Source: Pseudomonas sp. Irchel 3E13 (GTDB taxonomy: Bacteria; Pseudomonadota; Gammaproteobacteria; Pseudomonadales; Pseudomonadaceae). Taken from it: 64,000 nucleotides of DNA. The DNA is taken from positions 1 through 64,000 of the forward strand of contig NZ_FYDX01000018.1 in NCBI RefSeq assembly GCF_900187455.1, read 5' to 3'. Below, piece after piece: positions 8,822-18,064 of the stretch; the stretch's first letter is position 1; every line of letters starts with the position of its first letter. Made by a program: the position numbers and the translations under genes. The notes beneath the pieces were generated by a model that searched no databases, was not told the DNA's origin, and saw only the letters and a list, made by a program, of their open reading frames with translations.

Positions 8822-10126
8822 CTAGAATTCCTGCTGATGGGCCGTCTTGCGCGCCTGGAAGGCGAAGCCCTGCTTGCCTTCGAGCACGTTGTGCGCGCGC
8901 TCCAGGTCGATGTCCTTCTCCCAGCGGGCGATGGCCACGGTGGCGACGCAGTTGCCGATCAGGTTGGTCAGCGCCCGGCCGATGCCCATGAACCAGTCCA
9001 CCGCCAGCACCAGCACCAGACCGACCACCGGAATCGCGGGAACGGCGGTCAGGGTTGCGGCAAGAATCACCAGCGCCGAGCCGGGAATGCCGTGGGCACC
9101 TTTGGAGGTCACGAGGGACACCAGCAGGATGGTCATCAGATCGGTCATGGCCAGCGGCGTGCCGGTGGCGTTGGCGATGAACACAATGGCCAGGGTCAGG
9201 TAGATGGAGAAACCGTCGAGGTTGAAGGAGTAGCCGGTGGGAATCACCAGGCCGACGGTGGAACTGCCGATGCCCAGGTGCTCCAGCTTGCGCATGATCT
9301 GTGGAAGCACGGCGTCGGAAGAAGCGGTGCCGAGGACGATGGTCAGTTCTTCACGCAGGTACTTGAGGAACGGCAGCATCTTGAGACCGGACACACGCAT
9401 CACCAGGCCGAGAACCAGCAGCACGAAGCCGGCACAGGTGAGGTAGAACAACGCCACCAGACCGCCCAGGTGTTGCAGCGATTCCAGGCCATATTTGCTG
9501 GTGGTGAAGGCGATGGCGCCGAACACACCGATGGGGGCCAGGCGCACGATCATGCCCATGATGCGGAAGATCACATGGCTCAGTTCGTTGATCAGTCGCG
9601 AGATGCCCGAGGCCGATTCGCCCACCAGGTTCAGCGCACTGCCGAACAGCACCGAGAACAGCAACACCTGAAGGATATTGTTGTCGGCGAAGGCGCCGAT
9701 CACCGAGGTGGGGATCAGGTCCATGAGGAAGGCTGTGGTGCTGTGGATATGCTGCCCACGCTCGGCGAGGCTGCTGGCGTCCGTCGCGGAAAGTTGCTCC
9801 AGATGGATGTTGGCGCCGCTGCCGATGCCGGTGGAGAAGGCGAGCACCAGACCCAGGACCAGGGCGACGGTGGTGAGGACTTCGAAATAGATCACCGACT
9901 TCAGGCCGATGCGCCCGACTTTCTTCAGGTCGCCGGCACCGGAAATGCCGCTGACCACCACGCAGAACACGATCAGACCGATCAGCATCTTGATCAGTTT
10001 GATAAAGCCGTCACCAAGGGGTTTGAGTTGCAGGGAAAGGTCGGGGAAGCTCAGGCCGCAAGCGATGCCAAGCATCAGGCCGAGCACTACTTGCAGGAAG
10101 ATCGAACGCGAGCACCATTTGAGCAT
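8822..10126 (-). CDS. dctA: C4-dicarboxylate:cation symporter (DctA family)
   Basis: The 434-aa DAACS-family inner-membrane carrier takes up succinate, fumarate, malate or related acids with protons or sodium. Typical features are the N-terminal VVLGLMLGIACG segment, KMLIGLIVFCVVVSGI, the Ser-rich TASSDAVLPQIMRKLE re-entrant loop, the PTGYSFNLDG motif and MTDLMTILLVSLVTSKGAHGIPGSA. Two GntR regulators follow in the same operon. A GltP-type glutamate carrier is the main alternative; the length and PTGYSFNLDG favour DctA. Confidence 0.85.
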   Translation of the reverse strand: MLKWCSRSIFLQVVLGLMLGIACGLSFPDLSLQLKPLGDGFIKLIKMLIGLIVFCVVVSGISGAGDLKKVGRIGLKSVIYFEVLTTVALVLGLVLAFSTGIGSGANIHLEQLSATDASSLAERGQHIHSTTAFLMDLIPTSVIGAFADNNILQVLLFSVLFGSALNLVGESASGISRLINELSHVIFRIMGMIVRLAPIGVFGAIAFTTSKYGLESLQHLGGLVALFYLTCAGFVLLVLGLVMRVSGLKMLPFLKYLREELTIVLGTASSDAVLPQIMRKLEHLGIGSSTVGLVIPTGYSFNLDGFSIYLTLAIVFIANATGTPLAMTDLMTILLVSLVTSKGAHGIPGSALVILAATLTAVPAIPVVGLVLVLAVDWFMGIGRALTNLIGNCVATVAIARWEKDIDLERAHNVLEGKQGFAFQARKTAHQQEF

Positions 10127-10189
10127 GGGAGGGATCTCTGGTCGGTGTCCTGGCTGCCGGGGTGACGGCGCGTCGGACTTAATTATTGT

Positions 10190-10210
10190 GGTCTTACCGG
10201 TATGTCCAGT
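10190..10210. promoter_or_regulatory. Candidate operator copy 1 for the dctA-GntR operon
   Basis: Read on the minus strand this is ACTGGACATACCGGTAAGAC followed by C. The same 21-mer recurs 76 bp away with only four differences. The half-site TGG..A..ACC matches the type of site used by FadR-like GntR regulators. It lies 64-84 bp upstream of the dctA start. Confidence 0.5.
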
Positions 10211-10265
10211 GCGCGGGCAGTGTAAGCGCGTATTTTCGGTTTTCGCAAGAGGTGAGGCGATAATT

Positions 10266-10286
10266 GGTTTTACCGGTCTGACCAGT
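10266..10286. promoter_or_regulatory. Candidate operator copy 2 for the dctA-GntR operon
   Basis: On the minus strand this is ACTGGTCAGACCGGTAAAAC followed by C, in the same orientation as copy 1 with the start 76 bp away. It lies between dctA and the XRE gene, which are both on the minus strand, so it may also influence the 3' flank of the XRE gene. Confidence 0.5.
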
Positions 10287-10327
10287 TGGCGTACCAGGCA
10301 AGAATCGACAGAAATGCCAGGGGTCGG

Positions 10328-10642
10328 TCAGTGCTTGGACAAGACCTGATCCACCGCGGCGATCAGCCGTCCCAGATCGTTCGGAGGGGCTTTGTGAATG
10401 ACGCCAAACAGATAGGCGCGTTGTTCGTCTTCAGTGTCCAGGTCGGTGAAGAAGGCCGTGAGCTTGACGCCCAGCACCCTGGCAAAGACGAACAAGGCTT
10501 CAACGCTGGGAGTGTAGGTACCGGTTTCGAAGCGGCTTATGGTCTTGGGGTCGAACCCGGCTTTTTCGCCCAGTTCAGCCTGGGTAAGCCCGGCGACCTT
10601 GCGACAGCGCCTGATGGCTGAGCCCAAACTTGAAATTTCCAT
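10328..10642 (-). CDS. XRE-family helix-turn-helix regulator
   Basis: The 104-aa product is a Cro/CI-type HTH over residues 7-62 (RRCRKVAGLTQAELGEKAGF, then DPKTISRFETGTYTPSVEAL) with a short C-terminal tail. It is divergent from the Aer-like receptor gene across 185 bp. The target is unknown. Confidence 0.8.
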   Translation of the reverse strand: MEISSLGSAIRRCRKVAGLTQAELGEKAGFDPKTISRFETGTYTPSVEALFVFARVLGVKLTAFFTDLDTEDEQRAYLFGVIHKAPPNDLGRLIAAVDQVLSKH

Positions 10643-10827
10643 CGCTCAATTCCCATTTAGAATCAAGAACTTAACGACAAAAAATTTCAATAGACAACCT
10701 CTCCTGCCATCACCCCGGATTACAAAAGGTGATGTATCTCGTAGACTTTGCCGCTTGGACGGATTTTCCCGCAGTGGGTTTGGCAGAGAGCAACCCGCAT
10801 TTTTCCTGCGGCTCATGGAGCTTTATC

Positions 10828-12393
10828 GTGCGTCTCAACTTACCGATTACCGCGGTGGAACAGACATTTCCCGATCAGCAACGGCTGATTTCCGCCACCG
10901 ACACCGCCAGTAATATCACCTACTGCAATGCTGAATTCGCTGCCATCAGCGGCTTCAGTCAGGCGGAACTGATCGGTGCCTCGCACAACCTTGTGCGCCA
11001 TCCCGACATGCCCGCCCAGGTGTTCGAGCAGATGTGGCAATACCTCAAGGCCGGCCAGAGCTGGATGGGGATCGTCAAGAACCGCTGCAAGAACGGCAAT
11101 TTCTACTGGGTCAGTGCCTACGTCACGCCGATCCTCGAGAATTCGAGGTTAGTGGGCTACGAGTCGGTGCGGGTCAAGCCGACTCGCGAGCAGGTGCAGC
11201 GCGCCGAAGCGCTGTACGCCCGGCTGCGCGCGGGCAAGACGCCGGTGCCGCTGGCGCGTCTGCTGGTACAGCAGGCCCAGGTGCTTGCCGTGCCGGTACT
11301 GGCGGCGGGCGTGGCATTAGCCGCCAATCATCTTGTCCCCGGTCTTGTCGGTCAGGGCATCACCCTCGGCCTGTTTGTCGTGGTCGGGTTGTGGGGCCAC
11401 AGCCGCTTGCGTGGCGAATTGCGGCGGATCGTCCGCGGCGCCGAAAACACCTTCTGCGACCCCATTTGCGCCCTAGCCTACAGCGACACCCTCGGCCCGG
11501 CCGCGCAATTGCAGATGATCCTCATCAGTGAAGAAGCGCGGCTGAAAACCGCGCTGACCCGCCTCAGCGACCTCGCCAACCAGATGGCCCACGCCGCCAG
11601 CGATTCCAGCCGTCTCTCCGGTGCTACTGAATCGGCGCTGCTGGAGCAGCGTGCCGAGACTGACCAGACCGCCGCCGCCATGACCGAGATGGCCGCGTCC
11701 ATCGCTGAAGTCGCCGCCCATGTGCAGCAAACCGCCAGCGAAGCCCACACCGCCAACCAGCTCGCCGACCAGGGCAGCCAGGTCGCCGGCACCTCGCGCC
11801 AGGCGATCCAGGTGCTGGCGTCCACGGTCACCCAGATCAACCAGGCGGTGGGCGAACTGGCCGGGCAGACCCAGGACATCATGTCTGCCGCGGGCGTGAT
11901 CCAGGCGATTGCCGAACAGACCAACCTGCTGGCGCTGAATGCCGCCATCGAAGCCGCCCGCGCCGGCGAGCAGGGCCGCGGCTTCGCAGTGGTGGCCGAC
12001 GAGGTTCGCGCGCTGGCGGGCAAGACCCGGCAGTCGACCCAGCAGATCCAGGGCGTGATCGAAAACCTGCGCAAGGGCGCCGATGAAGCGGTGTCCATCG
12101 CCGACCTCGGCATCCGCGAGGCCGAGCAGGGCGTGGCCCAGGTGGTCGAGGCGCAGGAGGCGCTGCAGGGCATTCGCGTGGCGGTGGAGCGCATCACCGA
12201 CATGACCCGGCAAATGGCCGCTGCCTCGCAGCAGCAATCCCATGTCGCCGAAGACGTCGCCTGCCAGATCAACAACGTCGCCGGCACCGTGCAGCGCACC
12301 GCCGACAACGCCAACGCGGCCGCCACCCGCGGTGCTGAACTGGAACATATTTCATCCGGCCTGCGTGCCTTGGTCGAACGCTTCAACCGATAG
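10828..12393 (+). CDS. aer: Aerotaxis receptor Aer-like chemoreceptor
   Basis: From the GTG at 10828 (GGAG 7-9 bases upstream) the product is 521 aa, the usual Aer length; the frame extends upstream to 10729 without a good start. An N-terminal FAD-type PAS domain (residues ~10-115, ITYCNAEFAAISGFS and YWVSAYVTPI) is followed by a hydrophobic anchor around 155-200. A cytoplasmic MCP signalling domain then carries the conserved hairpin EQTNLLALNAAIEAARAGEQ. It senses redox or oxygen through PAS and signals to CheA/CheW. The PAS-GGDEF-EAL gene 21 bp downstream may share its transcript. Confidence 0.85.
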   Translation: MRLNLPITAVEQTFPDQQRLISATDTASNITYCNAEFAAISGFSQAELIGASHNLVRHPDMPAQVFEQMWQYLKAGQSWMGIVKNRCKNGNFYWVSAYVTPILENSRLVGYESVRVKPTREQVQRAEALYARLRAGKTPVPLARLLVQQAQVLAVPVLAAGVALAANHLVPGLVGQGITLGLFVVVGLWGHSRLRGELRRIVRGAENTFCDPICALAYSDTLGPAAQLQMILISEEARLKTALTRLSDLANQMAHAASDSSRLSGATESALLEQRAETDQTAAAMTEMAASIAEVAAHVQQTASEAHTANQLADQGSQVAGTSRQAIQVLASTVTQINQAVGELAGQTQDIMSAAGVIQAIAEQTNLLALNAAIEAARAGEQGRGFAVVADEVRALAGKTRQSTQQIQGVIENLRKGADEAVSIADLGIREAEQGVAQVVEAQEALQGIRVAVERITDMTRQMAAASQQQSHVAEDVACQINNVAGTVQRTADNANAAATRGAELEHISSGLRALVERFNR

Positions 12394-12414
12394 CCGTCGG
12401 ACAGGTTTTATTTC

Positions 12415-14118
12415 ATGGATGACAACTACCGCGCGGCCGTCGACGCGGCCGCGATCTTTTCCGAAACCGACCTGACCGGGCGTATCACCTACGTCAACGA
12501 TCAGTTCTGCACCATCTCCGGCTACAGCCGCGAGGAACTGCTGGGCGCCGACCACCGCATCCTCAATTCAGGCCAGCACGAGCCTGGGCTGTTCCTCGGC
12601 ATGTGGCAGAGCCTGGCCGCGGGCGAGACATGGAAGGGCGAAATCTGCAACCGGGCCAAGGATGGCTCGTTGTACTGGGTCGACAGCACCATGGTGCCGC
12701 TGTTCGACCCGCTTACCGGCGCGGTGTGCAAGTTCGTCTCGATCCGCTTCGATATCACCCAGAAACGCCAGTTGCTCCACACCTTGCAGTGGCGGGTGGG
12801 GCACGACGTTCTGACCGGCCTGCCCAACCGCTCATTGCTCGGCGACCTGCTCGGGCAGGCCATCGAGCGTGCGCGCAACGAGGAGTCGGCGCTGGCGGTG
12901 TGCATGCTTGACCTCGACGGCTTCAAGGCGGTCAACGACGGCTATGGTCATGCCAGTGGCGACCTGCTGCTGGTGGAGGTGTCGCGGCGCTTGAAGCGTG
13001 TGTTGCGTGAGGGCGATGCGGTAGGGCGGTTGTCCGGCGATGAGTTCGTGCTGATTCTCGGCGACATCCAGGGGCTGCCGACCTTGCAGGGTGTCCTTGA
13101 GCGTGTGCTCAAGGCGATCGCCGCACCCTGTGTCATTCGCGGGCGGCCGATCAGCGTCAGCGCCAGCATCGGCGTGACCCTGTTCCCCAATGACAACGAT
13201 GACGCCGACACCCTGCTGCGCCACGCCGACCAGGCCATGTACCTGGCCAAGCAACGGGGGCGTAATCGTTTTCACCTGTTCGACGTGTCGCTGGACCAGG
13301 AGGTCAAGGCCACGCACCAGACCGTGGAGCGCCTGCGCCGGGCGCTGCACAACGGCGAACTGTGCCTGTATTACCAGCCCAAGGTGAATATGCGCAGCGG
13401 CACGGTGGTGGGGTTCGAGGCGCTGTTGCGCTGGTGCCATCCTGTCCGCGGCGTGGTCGCGCCGGGTGAGTTTCTGCCGTTGGTGGAGCGCACTGACCTG
13501 ATCGTCGATATCGGTGAATGGGTGATCGATGAAGCACTGGCGCAGATGCAGCAGTGGCAGGCGCAGGGTTGCCGTTGGCCGGTGAGCGTGAACATCGCCG
13601 CGCGGCATTTCCAGCGCACGGACTTCGTCGTGCGGCTCCAGCGCCTGTTGTCCCGCCACGCCACGGTGGCGCCGCAGATGCTCGACCTGGAAATCGTCGA
13701 GTCGGTGGCCATCGAGAATATCCAGCGGGTCTGTGAATGCCTGGAAGCGTGCCAGCGACTGGGGGTGCGTTTTTCGCTGGATGATTTCGGCACCGGGTAT
13801 TCGTCCCTGAGCTACCTCAAGCGCTTGCCGACCCAGACCATGAAGATCGACAAATCCTTCGTCCAGGACATCCTTCACGACCAGGACGACCTGGCCCTGA
13901 CCCGCGCGGTGATCGGCCTGGCCCAGGCGTTCGGTCGGCAGGTGATTGCCGAGGGCGTGGAGACCGTGGCCCATGGCGAGTGGCTGATGGAACTGGGTTG
14001 CGACGTGGCCCAAGGCTACGGCATCGCCCGGCCGATGCCGGCGCAGGAGGTGGTGGAGTGGGTGCGAGGATTCGTGCAACCGCGGGAGTGGCGGGTGCGG
14101 GCACGCGGGGCGGGGTGA
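12415..14118 (+). CDS. PAS-GGDEF-EAL cyclic-di-GMP protein
   Basis: The 567-aa product has an N-terminal PAS domain (~15-115) very like the Aer PAS. A GGDEF domain (~125-290) follows, whose signature is RLSGDEF, with an I-site RxxD (REGD) five residues before it. The EAL domain (~305-550) keeps EALLRW, NIAARHF, EIVES, LDDFGTGYSS, KIDKSF, EGVET and a C-terminal AQGYG. The EAL residues needed for phosphodiesterase activity are all present; the first Gly of GGDEF is Ser, so cyclase activity is uncertain. It probably links redox or PAS signals to c-di-GMP turnover. Confidence 0.85.
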   Translation: MDDNYRAAVDAAAIFSETDLTGRITYVNDQFCTISGYSREELLGADHRILNSGQHEPGLFLGMWQSLAAGETWKGEICNRAKDGSLYWVDSTMVPLFDPLTGAVCKFVSIRFDITQKRQLLHTLQWRVGHDVLTGLPNRSLLGDLLGQAIERARNEESALAVCMLDLDGFKAVNDGYGHASGDLLLVEVSRRLKRVLREGDAVGRLSGDEFVLILGDIQGLPTLQGVLERVLKAIAAPCVIRGRPISVSASIGVTLFPNDNDDADTLLRHADQAMYLAKQRGRNRFHLFDVSLDQEVKATHQTVERLRRALHNGELCLYYQPKVNMRSGTVVGFEALLRWCHPVRGVVAPGEFLPLVERTDLIVDIGEWVIDEALAQMQQWQAQGCRWPVSVNIAARHFQRTDFVVRLQRLLSRHATVAPQMLDLEIVESVAIENIQRVCECLEACQRLGVRFSLDDFGTGYSSLSYLKRLPTQTMKIDKSFVQDILHDQDDLALTRAVIGLAQAFGRQVIAEGVETVAHGEWLMELGCDVAQGYGIARPMPAQEVVEWVRGFVQPREWRVRARGAG

Positions 14119-14121
14119 TTG

Positions 14122-14160
14122 TGGGCCTGTCTCGCGACGGTTCGGCGCGAGACAGGCCCA
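14122..14160. terminator. Strong hairpin between convergent genes
   Basis: A perfect 15-bp stem (TGGGCCTGTCTCGCG with its complement) and a 9-nt loop lie between two converging stop codons. It is likely a bidirectional transcript end, although no long T run follows on either side. Confidence 0.65.
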
Positions 14161-14170
14161 CCCTGTAAAC

Positions 14171-14665
14171 CTACATCTGCGGCGCGGTGTTCTTCACCAC
14201 CGCCAATTCCGGATGCGCCACCAACTTGTCGATATGCAGCTCATCGTTGTTCATCCAGGTCTCGGTCAGCACCCGGTAGTGCTCCATATCCCGGCAACGC
14301 ATGCGCAGGCTGTAGTCGAAATGGCCGCTGATCAGCTGGCATTCGAACACCTGCGGGCAGGCGCGCACGCAGGCTTCGAAGGCTTTTTGCGCGGCGCGCC
14401 CGCTCTGGTTGGACAGCGCCACCAGGACCAGCAGCGACAACCCCGGCGAGACCATCTGCACATCGATGATCGCGCCGTAACCGCGGATCACGCCGCGCCG
14501 TTCGAGCTTGCGCACCCGCTCCAGGCAGGGCCTGGGCGTCAGGTGGACCAATGACGACAGCTTCTCGTAGGTGATGCGCCCGTTGTGGCGCAGCACGTCG
14601 ATGATCGCTTCGTCGATGCGGTCCAGCGGCGGCGCGGCGTGGGAGGAGTTGGCCTTGGTATCCAT
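14171..14665 (-). CDS. Lrp/AsnC-family regulator
   Basis: The 164-aa product has an N-terminal HTH (DRIDEAIIDVLRHNGRITYE to CLERVRKLERRGVIRGYGA, residues ~15-65) and a C-terminal RAM/AsnC effector domain. Lrp-type proteins respond to amino acids. It is the distal gene of the amino-acid ABC transporter operon (12 bp after the ATPase gene), next to ornithine and citrulline catabolic genes. It is therefore a plausible arginine/ornithine-responsive regulator of this cluster. Confidence 0.85.
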   Translation of the reverse strand: MDTKANSSHAAPPLDRIDEAIIDVLRHNGRITYEKLSSLVHLTPRPCLERVRKLERRGVIRGYGAIIDVQMVSPGLSLLVLVALSNQSGRAAQKAFEACVRACPQVFECQLISGHFDYSLRMRCRDMEHYRVLTETWMNNDELHIDKLVAHPELAVVKNTAPQM

Positions 14666-14677
14666 GGTGGCGTTGCT

Positions 14678-15514
14678 TCACTTCAAGCGGTTGGAAAGAA
14701 ATTGCTGCAGGCGCTCGCTTTGCGGCTGGTCGAGAATCTGCGCGCTTCCCTGTTCTTCGACCCGGCCCTGATGCAGGAACAGCACCTGGCTGGACACCTG
14801 GCGGGCAAAGCCCATCTCGTGGGTGACCATGAGCATGGTACGACCTTCCTCGGCCAGCGTCTGTATGACCTTGAGGACTTCTCCTACAAGCTCTGGATCA
14901 AGGGCTGACGTTGGTTCGTCGAACAGGATGATCTCCGGCTCCATCGCCAGCGCCCGGGCGATTGCGACGCGCTGTTGCTGGCCGCCAGAGAGGAACGCCG
15001 GGTACTGATCGGCGGCGCGGGCCGGCAGACCGACCTTGTCCAGGTACGCGCGGGCGCGGGCTTCGGCGTCCTGCTGGCTGACCCCCAACACCCGGCGTGG
15101 CGCCATGGTGATGTTCTCCAGCACGGTCATGTGGCTCCACAGGTTGAAATGCTGGAACACCATGGCCAGCCGCGTGCGCAGGTTCTGCAATTGCGCCGGA
15201 TGCGGGGCGCGGGCGCCGGCGCGGCCCTGGCGCATTTCGATGGTCTGGTCGTCGAGGGTGATGACCCCGGCGTCCGGTTGTTCGAGGAAATTGATGCAGC
15301 GCAGCATGGTGCTTTTGCCCGAGCCGCTGGCGCCGATCAGGCTGATGACGTCGCCCTTGCGTGCTTGCAGCGAGACGCCCTTGAGCACTTGGTGATCGCC
15401 GTAGCTTTTATGCAGCGAGTCCACCGTCAGTTTGATCGCGGCGCTGGCAGCGGCGGCGACAGGTGCGGCGGCGAAGGTCGGTTGGATCGACAAGGCATGT
15501 GCGGAAGTGGTCAT
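14678..15514 (-). CDS. Polar amino-acid ABC transporter ATPase (HisP/AotP type)
   Basis: The 278-aa product has Walker A GASGSGKST, signature LSGGQQQRVAIARAL, Walker B IILFDEPTSALDPE and the H-loop MVTHEMGFAR. A ~28-residue Ala-rich N-terminal extension precedes the ATPase. This is the PAAT family ATPase driving import of histidine, arginine, lysine or ornithine. It is 3 bp from the permease stop. Given the ornithine cyclodeaminase and CtlX genes upstream, arginine, ornithine or citrulline are the best substrate guesses. Confidence 0.9.
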   Translation of the reverse strand: MTTSAHALSIQPTFAAAPVAAAASAAIKLTVDSLHKSYGDHQVLKGVSLQARKGDVISLIGASGSGKSTMLRCINFLEQPDAGVITLDDQTIEMRQGRAGARAPHPAQLQNLRTRLAMVFQHFNLWSHMTVLENITMAPRRVLGVSQQDAEARARAYLDKVGLPARAADQYPAFLSGGQQQRVAIARALAMEPEIILFDEPTSALDPELVGEVLKVIQTLAEEGRTMLMVTHEMGFARQVSSQVLFLHQGRVEEQGSAQILDQPQSERLQQFLSNRLK

Positions 15515-15517
15515 GGG

Positions 15518-16231
15518 TCAGCCTCGGGAAGGAACGAGAAAACGCATCCAGCGTCGTTCGGCCAGGCGGAACAGCCCGACCAGTGCGAAGGACAGCAGCA
15601 TGTACAGCAGGGCGGCGATGCCGAAGGCCTGGAACGTCAGGAAGGTCGCGGCATTGGCGTCACGGGCGACTTTAAGGATGTCGCCGATGGTCGCGGTGAA
15701 GGCCAGTGAAGTGGCATGCAGCATCAGGATCAGTTCGTTGCTGTAGGCCGGCAACGAACGGCGCAAGGCCGCCGGCAGCACCACGAACAGGTTGAGCTTC
15801 CAGCCGTGCAGGCCGTAGGCGTGGGCCGCCTCGATCTCGCCATGGGGAATGTTGCGGATCGCCCCGGCGAAAATCTCCACGGTGTAGGCGCAGGTGTTGA
15901 GCACGAAGGCCAGCAGGGTGCAGTTCAGTGCGTTGCGGAAGAAGCGGTCGAGCATTTCATGGTCGCGCACCACTTCCAGGCCGTAGAGCCCGGTGTAACA
16001 GATCAGCAACTGGATATAGAGCGGCGTGCCACGGAACAGGTAGGTGTAGAACTCCACCGGCCAGCGCAGCCAGAGCTTGCGCGACACCCGCGCCAGGGCC
16101 AGCGGCAGCGACAGGAAGAAACCGACGACCATGGTCACCACGAACAGCCACAGGGTCATGGCCAGCCCGGACAGGCCGGCGCCATCGCTATACAGGTAGG
16201 CCAGGCCGTATTCCTGGATCAGTTCGATCAT
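15518..16231 (-). CDS. Amino-acid ABC permease (HisM type)
   Basis: The 237-aa inner-membrane protein has five hydrophobic segments and the PAAT permease EAA loop (EIEAAHAYGLHGWKLNLFVVLP). It overlaps the preceding permease by four bases (ATGA), and the two form the transmembrane heterodimer of the importer. Confidence 0.9.
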   Translation of the reverse strand: MIELIQEYGLAYLYSDGAGLSGLAMTLWLFVVTMVVGFFLSLPLALARVSRKLWLRWPVEFYTYLFRGTPLYIQLLICYTGLYGLEVVRDHEMLDRFFRNALNCTLLAFVLNTCAYTVEIFAGAIRNIPHGEIEAAHAYGLHGWKLNLFVVLPAALRRSLPAYSNELILMLHATSLAFTATIGDILKVARDANAATFLTFQAFGIAALLYMLLSFALVGLFRLAERRWMRFLVPSRG

Positions 16232-16953
16232 GATGTCAGCCCCTTGATGCCGGTGTTGTAGCGCCGCTCCAGGCGTTTGAACAGGCGGTTGGAGAGGGTG
16301 GTGATCAGCAGGTAGACCAGTCCCGCGATGATCAGGAAATACAGGACGTTATTCGTACTCTTGCCGGCGTTCTGCGCGGCTTTCACCAGGTCGGCGAGGC
16401 CGATGATCGACACCAGCGCGGTGGACTTGAGCAGCACCAGCCAGTTGTTGCCAAGGCCCGGCAGGGCGAAGCGCATCAGTTGCGGGAACAGCACCAGCCG
16501 GAAGCGCTGGGCGCGGCTCAGGCCGTAGGCGGTGGCGGCTTCCAGTTGCCCGGCGGGCACGCTGAGGATCGCGCCGCGGAAGTTCTCGGTGAAATAGGCG
16601 CCATAGATAAAGCCGAGGGTCATGACCCCGGCGGTGAACGGATCGATCTCGAAGTAACCCCAGCCCATCCATTCGGTGAAGTCGTTGAGCCAGATCTGGA
16701 AGGTGTAGAAGATCAGCAGGATCAGCACCAGGTCCGGCACGCTGCGGATCAGGGTGGTATAGAGCGTCGCGGGGAGTCGCAGCAGGCGCAGTGATGAGAG
16801 CTTGGCGCTGGCGCCGACCAGGCCCAGCACCAGGCTCAGGGCCAGGGACAGCAGCGCCAGTTTTACGGTCATCCAGGTACCTTGCGCCAACAGCGGGCCG
16901 AAGCCCTGCAGGCTCAAGGCCTGCAAGCCGACAGAGTGAAGGAAGTCGTTCAC
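16228..16953 (-). CDS. Amino-acid ABC permease (HisQ type)
   Basis: From the GTG at 16953 the product is 241 aa, close to the usual HisQ length. The frame is open further to 17079 and would then overlap the binding-protein gene, which is unlikely. It has five TM segments and the EAA loop QLEAATAYGLSRAQRFRLVLFP. It lies 64 bp after the binding-protein stop in the same operon. The start is a best choice; GAG lies 11 bases upstream. Confidence 0.85.
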   Translation of the reverse strand: MNDFLHSVGLQALSLQGFGPLLAQGTWMTVKLALLSLALSLVLGLVGASAKLSSLRLLRLPATLYTTLIRSVPDLVLILLIFYTFQIWLNDFTEWMGWGYFEIDPFTAGVMTLGFIYGAYFTENFRGAILSVPAGQLEAATAYGLSRAQRFRLVLFPQLMRFALPGLGNNWLVLLKSTALVSIIGLADLVKAAQNAGKSTNNVLYFLIIAGLVYLLITTLSNRLFKRLERRYNTGIKGLTS

Positions 16954-17017
16954 GGGGAAAATCTCGATGGGCACCAGCGATGGCCCGGCATCGGCTGCCG
17001 GGCCGTCGACGGGCGGG

Positions 17018-17797
17018 TTACTCGTTGTAGATGTCCAGGTCGCCGACGTACTTCTGCTGGATTTTGGCGAAGGTGCCATCGGCCAGTACCGCGGCGATGC
17101 CCTTGTTGATCAGGGCCTTGAGTTCGGCGTCGTTCTTGCGCACGCCCATGGCGATGTCCAGCGGCAGGGTCGGGTCCTTGATCGCCGGGCCGCTCTGGAA
17201 GTCGGCGCCTTCAGGCTTGGTGAGGAAGTTGAGCTGGGCTTCGAGCTTGTCGGTGACGGTGGCGTCGAGGCGGCCGTTCATCAGGTCGGCGTAGTTCTGG
17301 TCCTGGGCCTGGTAGGCCTTGACCGTGGCCCCCAGCGGCGCCAGTTTGGCGCGGGCGTAGGCTTCCTGCAGCGAGCCTTGCAGCACGCCGACGGTCTTGC
17401 CCTTGAGTGACTCGGGGGTGTCGCCGAAATCGGCGCCCTTGCGGGTGATGACGGAGGTTGGGCTGAGAAACAGGCGGTCGCTGAAGTCGATCTGTTTCAG
17501 GCGGGCCGGGGTCACTGCCATCGACGACATGATGGCGTCGAATTTGCGCGCGCGCAGGGCCGGGATCATGCCGTCGAATTCGTTGTGCACCCAGGTGCAT
17601 TTGACTTCCAGCTTGGCGCAGATCGCGTTGCCCAGTTCGATGTCGAAGCCTTGCAGGCTGCCATCGGCGGCGACGGATTCAAACGGTGGGTATTCGGGGA
17701 AAACGCCGAAACGGATTTCTTTCCATTCCTGCGCCTGGGCCACGCTGGCGCAGAGTGGCAGGAGCAGCACGCCGAGAAGCTTTCGCAGCGAAGTCAT
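17018..17797 (-). CDS. Periplasmic amino-acid binding protein (HisJ/AotJ type)
   Basis: The 259-aa product has a Sec signal peptide (MTSLRKLLGVLLLPLCASVAQA). The SBP_bac_3 fold follows, with IRFGVFPEYPPFES, GFDIELGNAICAKLEVKC, DAIMSSMAVTPARLKQIDFSD and the C-terminal AELKALINKGIAAVLADGTF. It delivers a basic or related amino acid to the two permeases. The two Cys (in CAKLEVKC) are the disulfide pair seen in lysine/arginine/ornithine-binding proteins. Confidence 0.9.
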   Translation of the reverse strand: MTSLRKLLGVLLLPLCASVAQAQEWKEIRFGVFPEYPPFESVAADGSLQGFDIELGNAICAKLEVKCTWVHNEFDGMIPALRARKFDAIMSSMAVTPARLKQIDFSDRLFLSPTSVITRKGADFGDTPESLKGKTVGVLQGSLQEAYARAKLAPLGATVKAYQAQDQNYADLMNGRLDATVTDKLEAQLNFLTKPEGADFQSGPAIKDPTLPLDIAMGVRKNDAELKALINKGIAAVLADGTFAKIQQKYVGDLDIYNE

Positions 17798-18028
17798 ATG
17801 AGTTGATCCCTGTGTTTTGTAGTTGATGTAGGGCAGTAGAACGCTTCGTAGGCCAGGGCCTTTTGGTCTTTTAGTGACTCTTCGGTCGGGGCTCAGAATG
17901 CGCGATGACAGCAGTTTTTTTGTGTCGTTTGGGCCGGCGCTGGCTGCCGGAATATGCTGTTAGTGCGGCTGCTCGCAGCCGATTCTGTCGAGGCGCCTCC
18001 TGTTTTGGCTTTGTCACAGCGTTTTCCG

Positions 18029-18055
18029 ATCCGCTGCGCGGTGGGCGCAGCGGAT
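18029..18055. other. Perfect 11-bp hairpin after ocd
   Basis: ATCCGCTGCGC pairs perfectly with its complement around a 5-nt loop, about 10 bases past the ocd stop codon. There is no T run in the ocd direction, so it is a terminator-like or RNA-stabilising hairpin. The rest of the 267-bp gap (17798-18064) should hold the transporter promoter; I see no gene there. Confidence 0.5.
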
Positions 18056-18064
18056 TCGGTTGTG

